From the IMG/VR virus record IMGVR_UViG_3300030116_005659, positions 1 to 57,976 of that record: 57,976 nt of DNA, one strand, 5' to 3'. Shown piece after piece: positions 1 through 7,278 of this stretch. This stretch comes from a virus. Each line of letters begins with the position of its first letter. The stretch's first letter is position 1. Under the pieces are notes generated by a model. The model ran no database searches. It had not been told where the DNA came from and was given only the letters and a program-made list of their open reading frames with translations. Made by a program: the position numbers and the translations under genes.

Positions 1-406
1 TCTTGCCGATTTCACTGCTGGTAAAATAAAAGGTTTTGAAAACCCTATGTTTAGAACTGTTCTTAGATTTAGTGACCCAGCTTTTCCAGAAACAGTTACA
101 CTAGGACAATTTCAACAAATTAAAAGAGATTTAAATGCAGCTTTACAGCAAGAAGGTAAAGGTCGTATGAATTTACTTATAAGAGATGCGAGAAATGCTA
201 TGGACATTGATCTGGATTCTGTAGCTAGTGAAGAAAATATTGGTAAGCTATTTAACAACGAAACATTTAAAACTAAATATGCAAATATTTTACAAAACAA
301 AGGTAAGGCTGCTGCTGATAAATTTAGAGACAATACACTTGAAACTGTAGGAACTTTTAAGAAAAGATTGGACTCTGCAAATGAATTTTATAGTAGAGTG
401 ATAAGT
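1..406. repeat. Left copy of the terminal direct repeat (contig end overlap)
   Basis: Bases 1-406 match 57571-57976 over the full length with only three differences: C at 43, 76 and 331 versus T at 57613, 57646 and 57901. All three are third-codon-position C/T changes in the same reading frame and are silent. This is what an assembler leaves when a circular or circularly permuted genome is sequenced from a mixed population. The unique genome is therefore 57570 bp. Confidence 0.95.
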
Positions 407-1843
407 CCATATAACGAGGGTATTCTACAGAAACTTGCAAAAAAATCAGATGCTAATTTGTTTACATCATTAGGTGAATTAAATGTAGCAGGTAATGCTG
501 TTATTGAACCTGAGAAATTATTTAGAGAAGTAGGTAATGTAGTATTTAGAGACGGAACAGATAGAACTATAAGAGAATTAAAAACTTTAGTTGGATATGA
601 TCAAGGCGAACAAGGTAAAAAATTATTTAATGCTATGAGAAGTCGTTTTGTGTTTGATGCTTACATAAAAAGTTTTACAGAACCAAGAACTTTTTTAGAG
701 GATGAATTAGTATCGAGAATAGGTAAAATGGGTGGTGATTCTGCTGTCGATTCGTTAATGTTAAAAAAAGATCCTAGATTAGCTAGTCAGGCAGCTGGTT
801 TTAGATCTGGACAAGTTCAAACATCAAAAACACCTGTTAATGAGATTATTGACATTAACTCTCTTGGTGATTTTAATTTTGCAAATTTTAAAAAAGAACT
901 TGGTTTAGGTGTGGATGATGAGCTGACTAAAAGAAGATTATATGAAATTTTTGGTGATGGTGACATAAAAAAAGGTATAGCTCATGTACAAGATATGGAT
1001 AAAGTTTTAGATGTTTTACAAGCTCACTATGGTAATGTACTTGGAGACACATCGACCTTCCTTGCCAGAAGAGCAGGTTTAGGTGGTATGGCAGCAATGA
1101 CTGGTGGTGTTGCTGGTTTTAGTATAGCTTCAGGTGGTGGTGGGGTAATAGCTGCTTTATTACCAACATATCTTTTGAGAAGGTTAGGTGGTTTTTTAAA
1201 CAATGCTGATAATACAAAAGCTTTACTTGATATTTATACAACGGGCGAGAGAAAAGACATGCTTATAAAAAATGTTGTAGACAGAAAAACTGGTGAGGTT
1301 GTTGGAGAAAGATATAGAACAAGCATGCTTGAGCCATTAGGTAAGGGACTATCTCCTAGAAAAAGACAATCTCTACAAAGAGTTTTACAATATCTAAATG
1401 AAGAAGAAGAAGATTTTCCAGGCACAAATCCAATGAAGGTGACTGGTGAAGACATTAGACAGCATCTGTTAAAAATAGAAGCAGAGAAAACGCCTGTAAT
1501 TATACCTGATGAACCTTTTGATCCTGCACAACTACCACCTAAAAATAAAGCTCATTTGTATCCTGAGGTCTATAGAATGGAAAAAATGGATGTTGCTGAA
1601 AGAAGTATGTATAATGATTACTTAAATGGTAACAGAAAAGCAGCCAGAGATTATAATGGTCTTATTCAACTTGAGATTGAAAACGCAGCTAGAACTGAAC
1701 CACCAGAAATTCAACAACCCGCTCAAGTTGCACAGGGTTTACCTCAAGTACCACCTATGGGACAGCAACAAACAGGGCCCACGTACCAACAATTATTTCC
1801 AAATGATGAATTAGGTGTTGGAATAGATATGAGGAATGCGTAA
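1..1843 (+). CDS. Large internal virion (ejection) protein, C-terminal part
   Basis: This is the 3' part of the gene that starts at 56279; the frame is open from base 2 and joins in frame across the end overlap to give about 1044 aa. The visible part is mostly charged and helical. A Gly/Ala-rich hydrophobic stretch near bases 1075-1200 could insert in a membrane, and the Pro/Gln-rich tail ends in GVGIDMRNA. It follows two other large helical proteins (52693-56282), as in podovirus internal core clusters. No lysozyme motif is visible. Assignment as an ejection protein rests on size, composition and gene order, not on a recognised domain. Confidence 0.7.
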   Translation, partial: LADFTAGKIKGFENPMFRTVLRFSDPAFPETVTLGQFQQIKRDLNAALQQEGKGRMNLLIRDARNAMDIDLDSVASEENIGKLFNNETFKTKYANILQNKGKAAADKFRDNTLETVGTFKKRLDSANEFYSRVISPYNEGILQKLAKKSDANLFTSLGELNVAGNAVIEPEKLFREVGNVVFRDGTDRTIRELKTLVGYDQGEQGKKLFNAMRSRFVFDAYIKSFTEPRTFLEDELVSRIGKMGGDSAVDSLMLKKDPRLASQAAGFRSGQVQTSKTPVNEIIDINSLGDFNFANFKKELGLGVDDELTKRRLYEIFGDGDIKKGIAHVQDMDKVLDVLQAHYGNVLGDTSTFLARRAGLGGMAAMTGGVAGFSIASGGGGVIAALLPTYLLRRLGGFLNNADNTKALLDIYTTGERKDMLIKNVVDRKTGEVVGERYRTSMLEPLGKGLSPRKRQSLQRVLQYLNEEEEDFPGTNPMKVTGEDIRQHLLKIEAEKTPVIIPDEPFDPAQLPPKNKAHLYPEVYRMEKMDVAERSMYNDYLNGNRKAARDYNGLIQLEIENAARTEPPEIQQPAQVAQGLPQVPPMGQQQTGPTYQQLFPNDELGVGIDMRNA

Positions 1844-2064
1844 TGCCTGAACCAAGAACAACTAAAGAACATATTATATCTTTGTATGGACACATTGAAG
1901 GTGTTAAAAAAGATGTAAGAACAATCAAAGAGAATCATTTGACACACATTCACGAAGACATTGATAAGCTTGGTGAAAAAGTAGACAAGTTGTTATTTTG
2001 GTTAATGAGTGGTATGCTCACTATAATCATTACAATAATAGGACTTGTGGCATGGATCCAATAA
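1843..2064 (+). CDS. XhlA-like small membrane protein, holin-associated candidate
   Basis: 73 aa with an ATG that shares a base with the upstream TAA (TAATG). Residues about 8-50 form a charged amphipathic helix with heptad spacing, followed by a single C-terminal transmembrane segment (LLFWLMSGMLTIIITIIGLV). This coiled coil plus C-terminal anchor layout is that of the haemolysin XhlA-like family found beside phage lysis genes, although the true lysis genes here lie near 34382-35041. It could instead be a membrane anchor acting during DNA ejection, given the internal virion protein next door. The next gene starts inside it. Confidence 0.55.
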   Translation: MPEPRTTKEHIISLYGHIEGVKKDVRTIKENHLTHIHEDIDKLGEKVDKLLFWLMSGMLTIIITIIGLVAWIQ

Positions 2065-2483
2065 GTATCGCAACAGCCGCTTTTGGGGCTATTAAATCTG
2101 GAATAGAAGTCGGGAAGGAATTAAACAGCCTTTCTGGTCACATCATAAAATTTGTTAAACAAATGAGTGATGTTGAAGAAGAACATAAAAAAGAAAAAAG
2201 CAAATGGTTTACATCTTCAAATGAAGAAGCCTTGCATACATATTTTGCTTTGAAACAAGTTCATGATATGGAAAATCAATTAAGAGAAATTTTTACATGG
2301 CATGGAGCTCCAGGTGCTTGGAGTGAATTCGTTGCTATTAGGACAGACATTAGAAAAAAGAAACTAGCAGCAGAGGCAAAACGTAAGGCTCAAAAGAGAC
2401 AATTTATGATAAATTGTTCGTATGCTTTACTTGCATTGACTTTAATAGGGTTTGCTGGATTTTTGATAATGATGCTAAATTAG
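2052..2483 (+). CDS. Tail-anchored membrane protein of unknown function
   Basis: The ATG at 2052 is chosen over an upstream in-frame TTG at 1998; it overlaps the end of the previous gene in another frame. The 143-aa product starts MDPISIATAAFGAIKSG, has a long charged central helix (residues about 35-115, with EEEHKKEKSKW) and ends in a single strong transmembrane segment with no cytoplasmic tail. The layout suggests a tail-anchored protein. Translational coupling with the XhlA-like protein suggests the two act together. I do not recognise the family with certainty; a spanin-like or holin-accessory role is possible. Confidence 0.6.
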   Translation: MDPISIATAAFGAIKSGIEVGKELNSLSGHIIKFVKQMSDVEEEHKKEKSKWFTSSNEEALHTYFALKQVHDMENQLREIFTWHGAPGAWSEFVAIRTDIRKKKLAAEAKRKAQKRQFMINCSYALLALTLIGFAGFLIMMLN

Positions 2484-2550
2484 GCTTAAATCTGGGAAAA
2501 AACGACCGATTTTAAGAGCCGTCAGCGCGTATCTTTTATATAAGATGACC

Positions 2551-2579
2551 TTTACTACCTGGCTAAAAAGCACTAAAAT
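2551..2579 (+). promoter_or_regulatory. Candidate sigma70-type promoter
   Basis: TTTACT at 2551-2556 and TAAAAT at 2574-2579 are separated by 17 bp and lie about 40 bp before the Lys/Met/Gly repeat gene in the 134-bp gap 2484-2617. A good ribosome site (AAGGAG) sits just before that gene's ATG. The match to consensus is only moderate. Confidence 0.3.
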
Positions 2580-2617
2580 ACATCTAGTTAACTAATAAAC
2601 CTTATAAGGAGATAATA

Positions 2618-2950
2618 ATGAAAAAAGGTATGAAATCTAAAGGCTATGCCAAAGGCGGAGCTAAAATGATGAAAGCTAAATCAGGTAAAATGATGAAAGC
2701 TATGGGCGGAAAAATGATGAAGTCCAAAGGTTACGCTAAAGGCGGAGCTAAAATGATGAAAGCTATGGGTGGTAAAATGGCAAAAGGCTATGCTAAAGGT
2801 GGAGCTAAAAAAGTTATGACAGCTTCTATGGGTATGGCAGCTATGAGATCAGCTGCGAAGGAAAAAGGCTACAAGTTAGTCAAAATGGAAGATAGCTCTT
2901 TTATGAAAAGAAGAAAAAATTTAGGTGGTCTAAAAAAGAAAAAATCATAA
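2618..2950 (+). CDS. Lys/Met/Gly-rich tandem-repeat protein
   Basis: 110 aa, extremely basic and very low in complexity. The word KGYAKGGAK occurs three times (bases 2639-2665, 2726-2752 and 2783-2809), alternating with KMMKA(M/K)GGKM blocks. The C-terminal third is different (AAMRSAAKEKGYKLVKMED) and may fold. AAGGAG lies 8 bases before the ATG. The composition resembles histone-H1-like tails, so DNA binding or condensation in the capsid is a reasonable guess, but no recognised domain supports it. Related KGG-containing tails occur in other proteins of this phage (34068, 36101, 37574). Confidence 0.75.
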   Translation: MKKGMKSKGYAKGGAKMMKAKSGKMMKAMGGKMMKSKGYAKGGAKMMKAMGGKMAKGYAKGGAKKVMTASMGMAAMRSAAKEKGYKLVKMEDSSFMKRRKNLGGLKKKKS

Positions 2951-2988
2951 ACTTCTTGCTTTACGGCTAGTAACACTTATTATGGGGT

Positions 2989-3666
2989 ATGGCATATCTT
3001 ATTAAAAACATACCCTATTTTAAGGTATGGGTAAGAAAAGAATTTACACACAATCACAGAAAATATCAGGGCGAGTACATTCATGCACTTGCATGTGCTG
3101 TCACCAGTATTCCTGATAGATGTTTAAGTTTTCAGGTCATTTTCACAGGCTGTGAAGACGAAGAGAATAGACTTGAAAATCCACATGGTGGAGCAATGTG
3201 GGCACGGATGCCTATCACGGCTCTTGTGGCAGATGAACCTTTGGATACTTTTCCTCCTCCCCTTCAAACTCATCTGGCACAACCATGGGATTGTTCAGCA
3301 CGTAACTTTGAGGTAATAAAATTTGATAGAACTTCAAGCAGTCCATGGCAATGTAAAATAGATGGAGAATTTTATACTGGCAAATATTATTTTACTGTTG
3401 ATTATACTGGATCAGAAATAGCTGATGATCCTGCTCAACACAAACAATCACACGTCATTGAATTAACAAGTGGTCCATGGAAGGGCTGTATTGTAGCTTT
3501 ACCTAATAATAGAGTAAGAGTTACATCACCAGCTATGTGGGTCACAGGTAAAGGAGCCCCTGATTTTATACCGAGTCAATGGACTCACAGTGCTGAAGGA
3601 CACGATAGCTATATGGATTGGGAAACTACTTTTAATAATCTGTATGCAGATAACGAAGAAGAATAA
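2989..3666 (+). CDS. Conserved hypothetical protein, soluble
   Basis: 225 aa, rich in Trp, His and aromatic residues, acidic at the C terminus (NLYADNEEE), with no signal peptide or membrane segment. Central segments such as PHGGAMWARMPITALVADEP and WKGCIVALPNNRVRV look like beta strands. I recall similar proteins in other marine phages but know no function. It starts 38 bases after the repeat gene and the nuclease gene begins inside its end, so it is likely cotranscribed with that gene. Confidence 0.7.
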   Translation: MAYLIKNIPYFKVWVRKEFTHNHRKYQGEYIHALACAVTSIPDRCLSFQVIFTGCEDEENRLENPHGGAMWARMPITALVADEPLDTFPPPLQTHLAQPWDCSARNFEVIKFDRTSSSPWQCKIDGEFYTGKYYFTVDYTGSEIADDPAQHKQSHVIELTSGPWKGCIVALPNNRVRVTSPAMWVTGKGAPDFIPSQWTHSAEGHDSYMDWETTFNNLYADNEEE

Positions 3667-4360
3667 ACAGTTTGAAGTATCCGGCTTTACTATAAATAAA
3701 AAGTACAGCTACAAAGAATATTCAAGAAATGATGAAGAATCAGGTAGAACTTACAATGTCGGTGAGTTTAAAATACCATCTGTCACAACTATTCTAAACA
3801 AAACACAAAGCGAAGAAAAAAGAAGATCGCTTGATGCATGGAGAGAACGTGTAGGATATCAAGAAGCTGCACGGATCACGGCCCAAGCATCTAAAAGAGG
3901 AACAGAAATGCATTATGTGTTAGAACAATATTTAAATGGAATAGGATATATTAACCTATCAAAAGAGGGTGCTTTACCTCGTATGATGGCACATACGATA
4001 GTTTCTAATCTTGACCAATTCAGTCAGGTATATGGTACAGAAGTAAGTTTGTTTTACAAAGATAAATGGGCAGGCATGACAGATGTAGTCGGTGTGTATG
4101 ATGACAAATCTACGATTGTTGATTTCAAACAAGCTAATAAACCAAAAAGAGAGGAATGGATTGAAGATTATTATTATCAGATAGCGGCGTATTCATTAGC
4201 TCATAAATTAAATTTTGGTCCTATTGAACAAGGTTTAATTTGTATATGCACAAAAGACTTGCAATATCAACAGTTTAAGATGAATGCAAATATGTTATCT
4301 GAATATGAAGATAAATGGATGGCCAGGGTAGAAAGATATTACAAAAAAAAGGGGATTTGA
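3644..4360 (+). CDS. PD-(D/E)XK (RecB/Cas4-like) exonuclease
   Basis: 238 aa from the ATG at 3644, which overlaps the upstream gene by 23 bases; a more upstream in-frame start at 3590 is possible but would overlap more. RecB-type nuclease motifs are in order: GTEMH (His about 90), a GMTDVVGVYDD strand with Asp about 147, IVDFKQA (Asp about 160, Lys about 162) and the QxxxY motif QIAAYSLA (Gln about 179, Tyr about 183). Such phage exonucleases process DNA ends in recombination or degrade host DNA. It is the last plus-strand gene before the converging helicase gene, and its stop codon lies in the terminator stem. Confidence 0.85.
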   Translation: MQITKKNKQFEVSGFTINKKYSYKEYSRNDEESGRTYNVGEFKIPSVTTILNKTQSEEKRRSLDAWRERVGYQEAARITAQASKRGTEMHYVLEQYLNGIGYINLSKEGALPRMMAHTIVSNLDQFSQVYGTEVSLFYKDKWAGMTDVVGVYDDKSTIVDFKQANKPKREEWIEDYYYQIAAYSLAHKLNFGPIEQGLICICTKDLQYQQFKMNANMLSEYEDKWMARVERYYKKKGI

Positions 4361-4381
4361 AATAAAACAAATCCCCTTTTT
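4347..4381. terminator. Bidirectional rho-independent terminator
   Basis: A perfect 12-bp stem (AAAAGGGGATTT at 4347-4358 with AAATCCCCTTTT at 4369-4380) has a 10-base loop. It is followed by T on the plus strand and, because of the run of A at 4342-4350, by a run of T on the minus strand as well. It sits between converging genes and so should stop both transcripts. The nuclease stop codon is inside the stem and loop. Confidence 0.85.
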
Positions 4382-4447
4382 GCTTATTGAGATAAGCCTG
4401 TCGCAAGTGTTTATAATAATAGTTTATTTATTTAATGCAAGTTTTTT

Positions 4448-5854
4448 TTATAAAAATTCTAATACTTCTTCACCTAACGTTTGAGCACTTATTTTAATTT
4501 TTTTGTTAAGAGCCTTGATAATAAATTCATCTATTGTATTTCTCACTATTAAATCAATATATGTAACATTATTTTTCTGCCCTATTCTGTGAGCACGATC
4601 TTCAGATTGCTGTCTTACTTCTAAATCATAACTATTGCTATAATAAATCACTGTGCTGGCTTTTGTTAGATTAAGACCATAGCCACCTGTGACTGGATTA
4701 CCTACAAAAAATCTAACGTTTTTGTTTTCTTGAAAGTTTTTAACAGCTGAGCTACGAGCCTCAACCGGCACATCTCCATAAATAGAAACTACAGACATTG
4801 ATCCATATTTATCCTGAAGTAGTTTTATAATTGTTTCAAGACTGTGTACATAGTTAGCCCAAATTATAATTTTTCCATCTGTCTCTTCTATAATATTTAT
4901 AAGTTCGTCAAGTTTTGGGTTACTTAATTCCTTTTTTACACCTTCATCGGATACGACATAGCCACAGCACACTTGATGCAACTTAATAATTTCTGTTAAT
5001 TTGTTTGTGTAAGACGCTTCTTGGTCTTCAAATATTGTACGCGCGTATAATTTCAAACTATCGTAAGCTTGTTTTTGATCACCTTTTAGATCAACATATC
5101 TTTTTGTATAAACTTTATCTGGTAAATCAAGGCACTCTTTTTTTTTAACACGAAAAGAAAAACTTTTCAATTTTTTTTCTAGCTCATCTAAATTATGAAA
5201 ATATAAAGGTAAAGATATCTGTCTACCAGTACCACCCACACCTATAGTTTTCATAACACAAAAACGTGCTCTAAAAGCATAGTAGTTTGAATATCCTAAG
5301 AGTTCTGGATTAAGAAAATTACACTGACTAAACAAATCAAGCGGAGACTTTGTTACCGGCGATCCTGTTAAAATTCTTTTAAAAGCAATTGGTTTACAAA
5401 TTTTTGTAAGAGCTTTTGTTCTTTTGGCTGATCTGTTTTTAATAGTGGTAGCTTCGTCCACTATCACCATCATGGTATCATGATACTCATCAATAATATC
5501 TTGAACGGCTTTGATGCCTGAGGTGCGAGAAAATGCTTCTATATTTATTAAAAAGAATGTTAGTTTGTTTGATTCTCTTACAAATTTTTTGTTTACTTTA
5601 TGGATGTGTATGGCTGTGTCGACAGGACTATGAGTGTTTATTTCGTCCTGCCAATTACGATAAACCGAGTTTGGTGCCACTACCAAAACGACATTAATTT
5701 TATTTTCTTTATAAAGATAACAGGCATTATCTATACTTACTTTTGTTTTACCTGTACCCATTTCCATAAAGTATGCATACAAGTGTTTATCAGCACCTTT
5801 TATTAGGGCTTGTCTTTGATGTTCATAAGGATTTGTTTTATATTGATACGCCAT
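4448..5854 (-). CDS. SNF2-family (SF2) DNA helicase/ATPase
   Basis: 468 aa. SF2/SNF2 motifs are in order: Walker A MGTGKTK (residues about 32-38), motif Ia VVAPNSVYRNW, motif II DEAT (133-136), motif III LTGSP (162-166), motif V GGYGLNLT and motif VI QSEDRAHRIGQ near residue 430. It is short for a SNF2 protein, close to the compact phage type, and has no extra nuclease domain. It probably remodels or unwinds DNA during replication or recombination. It is the only large minus-strand gene. The ATG follows GGAG without a spacer and lies 8 bp from the candidate -10 box, so its mRNA may be leaderless. Confidence 0.92.
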   Translation of the reverse strand: MAYQYKTNPYEHQRQALIKGADKHLYAYFMEMGTGKTKVSIDNACYLYKENKINVVLVVAPNSVYRNWQDEINTHSPVDTAIHIHKVNKKFVRESNKLTFFLINIEAFSRTSGIKAVQDIIDEYHDTMMVIVDEATTIKNRSAKRTKALTKICKPIAFKRILTGSPVTKSPLDLFSQCNFLNPELLGYSNYYAFRARFCVMKTIGVGGTGRQISLPLYFHNLDELEKKLKSFSFRVKKKECLDLPDKVYTKRYVDLKGDQKQAYDSLKLYARTIFEDQEASYTNKLTEIIKLHQVCCGYVVSDEGVKKELSNPKLDELINIIEETDGKIIIWANYVHSLETIIKLLQDKYGSMSVVSIYGDVPVEARSSAVKNFQENKNVRFFVGNPVTGGYGLNLTKASTVIYYSNSYDLEVRQQSEDRAHRIGQKNNVTYIDLIVRNTIDEFIIKALNKKIKISAQTLGEEVLEFL

Positions 5855-5862
5855 CTCCTAAC

Positions 5863-5890
5863 ATAATATAAAAAAAGTTTGACAAGTCAA
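5863..5890 (-). promoter_or_regulatory. Promoter for the SNF2 helicase gene
   Basis: On the minus strand, TTGACT (5890-5885) is followed after 16 bp by TATTAT (5868-5863). Transcription would begin within a few bases of the helicase ATG at 5854. The -35 overlaps that of the opposite promoter within the near-palindrome TTGACAAGTCAA (5879-5890). Confidence 0.55.
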
Positions 5891-5906
5891 ATAAAATATT
5901 TATAAA
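5879..5906 (+). promoter_or_regulatory. Sigma70-type promoter for the early replication operon
   Basis: TTGACA (5879-5884), a 16-bp spacer and TATAAA (5901-5906) give a near-consensus host-type promoter. A strong ribosome site AAGGAGG follows at 5919-5925, before the ATG at 5930. The operon it would drive runs through the SSB-like protein, primase, helicase and polymerase. No phage RNA polymerase is seen in the window, which fits use of host sigma70. Confidence 0.7.
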
Positions 5907-5929
5907 AGATAGTGTAGAAAGGAGGTCCT

Positions 5930-6475
5930 ATGGACTTAGAAGCAGAATCTACCCGTATCAAGGTAGACACTGGTGTCACTAATGACATCGCACAATCTTG
6001 CAATAAGTTATTGGAGCTTCAGGAACAAACTAAAAAATGTGAAGATCATCTTAAGAAACTTCATGAAGAAGAACGTTTGCTTTCTGAACAAGAAATTCCA
6101 AACTTAATGCAAAAAGCTGGCATATCAATGCTTAAATTAGCGGATGGTTCATCTGTTGAGGTAAAGCCTTTTTATACAGCAAAAATTCCTGTATCTAAAC
6201 AAGATGAGGCTTTTACATGGCTTCGTGATAATGGATATGGGGATATCATTAAAAATAATGTCACTGTTACTTTTGGTAAATCAGAAGACAATGCAGCTAG
6301 TAGTGTATTTCATGATCTAAAAGAAGCAGGACATAATGTAACTCAAAAAGAAAAAGTAGAACCTATGACTTTGAAAGCGTTTGTAAAAGAACAAATTCAG
6401 AATGGTCATAACTTACCTATGGATCTTTTTGGGGTATATGTTGCTAACAAGACAAATATAAAAGGAGAAAAATAA
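5930..6475 (+). CDS. Conserved phage protein with coiled coil, replication operon
   Basis: 181 aa with the best ribosome site of the region (AAGGAGG). Residues about 20-60 are a coiled coil (LLELQEQTKKCEDHLKKLHEEE). A middle beta region (MLKLADGSSVEVKPFYTAKIP) follows, then a conserved-looking end, TLKAFVKEQI...LPMDLFGVY. I recall this C-terminal motif in proteins upstream of phage SSB or primase genes, but no function is known to me. It is first in the operon and 2 bases before the SSB-like gene, so a role in single-strand handling or replication is likely by context. Confidence 0.75.
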   Translation: MDLEAESTRIKVDTGVTNDIAQSCNKLLELQEQTKKCEDHLKKLHEEERLLSEQEIPNLMQKAGISMLKLADGSSVEVKPFYTAKIPVSKQDEAFTWLRDNGYGDIIKNNVTVTFGKSEDNAASSVFHDLKEAGHNVTQKEKVEPMTLKAFVKEQIQNGHNLPMDLFGVYVANKTNIKGEK

Positions 6476-6477
6476 AT

Positions 6478-7278
6478 ATGAATCAAGTCGCAACTAAAAA
6501 AGAAAACGCAGTACAAACTGCATCTGCATTAGAAGAATTTGCAGGTCAAGGTGCTGAAAATATCACAGCGCGTGATACTAAGCTACCTATACTCAAAATT
6601 CTTTATGCTAACTCACCAGTGCTTGACGAAAGTGATGGTAAGTTTAATGAAAAAGCAAGACAAGGTGATATCTACAATGAAATCACTGGATCATTGTACA
6701 AGGGTAAAGATGGTATTTTAGTGGTACCATGTTTATATATTAACACCTTTAATGAATGGAAAGACAGGGGTGATTCTCCTGGCAGACCAATTGCAATTCA
6801 CACTGACCCATCAATACTACGTCAAACATCACGTGGTGATGATGGTAAAGATAGACTTGAAAATGGTAATTACATTGAAGATACTGGTAACCACTTTGTT
6901 TATATTGTAAATAAAGATTATGTGCCTATCGAGAGTGCTTTAATTACTATGAAATCTACACAAAAGAAAAAATCAAAACTGTGGAATTCTATGATTCAAT
7001 CAAGAAGGATGCAGGGTAAAAATGGTTTTTTCACTCCGCCTTCTTGGGCTACAACGTATAGACTTACAACTACCAAAGAATCTAATTCACAGAATTCTTG
7101 GTATGGTTGGGTTCTTGAGTTTGATAAAATTATAGCGGAACATGACAATACGTTAAAAGTTACTAGAGATTTTTATGAGGGTGCCAAATCTTCCGAAATT
7201 TTTGGTAAAGTTGACTTTGGTCAAGAGAATGCTATGAACGAATCGCCTAAAGAAAAAAGTGGAGATGTACCTTTCTAA
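6478..7278 (+). CDS. Probable single-stranded DNA-binding protein
   Basis: 266 aa. The product is soluble and ends in an acidic/polar tail finishing in GDVPF, the same kind of tip (D-hydrophobic-P-F) that SSB proteins use to bind replication partners. The body has beta-rich segments (DGILVVPCLYINTFNEW, HFVYIVNKDYVPIESALITM) and many Lys/Arg and aromatic residues (KKKSKLWNSMIQSRR), compatible with an OB-type fold. It sits between a coiled-coil protein and the primase, with a TAATG overlap to the primase. The fold is inferred; the tail and the position are the evidence. Confidence 0.7.
   Translation: MNQVATKKENAVQTASALEEFAGQGAENITARDTKLPILKILYANSPVLDESDGKFNEKARQGDIYNEITGSLYKGKDGILVVPCLYINTFNEWKDRGDSPGRPIAIHTDPSILRQTSRGDDGKDRLENGNYIEDTGNHFVYIVNKDYVPIESALITMKSTQKKKSKLWNSMIQSRRMQGKNGFFTPPSWATTYRLTTTKESNSQNSWYGWVLEFDKIIAEHDNTLKVTRDFYEGAKSSEIFGKVDFGQENAMNESPKEKSGDVPF

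Noticed and set aside
1-406. Biological direct terminal repeat as in T7
   Set aside because: The repeat lies inside one long reading frame that continues through it; the three C/T differences and lack of any noncoding end suggest an assembly overlap of a circular or permuted genome.
1626-1814. 62-codon plus-strand frame inside the internal virion gene
   Set aside because: Entirely within a well-supported gene, no ribosome site and no family features.
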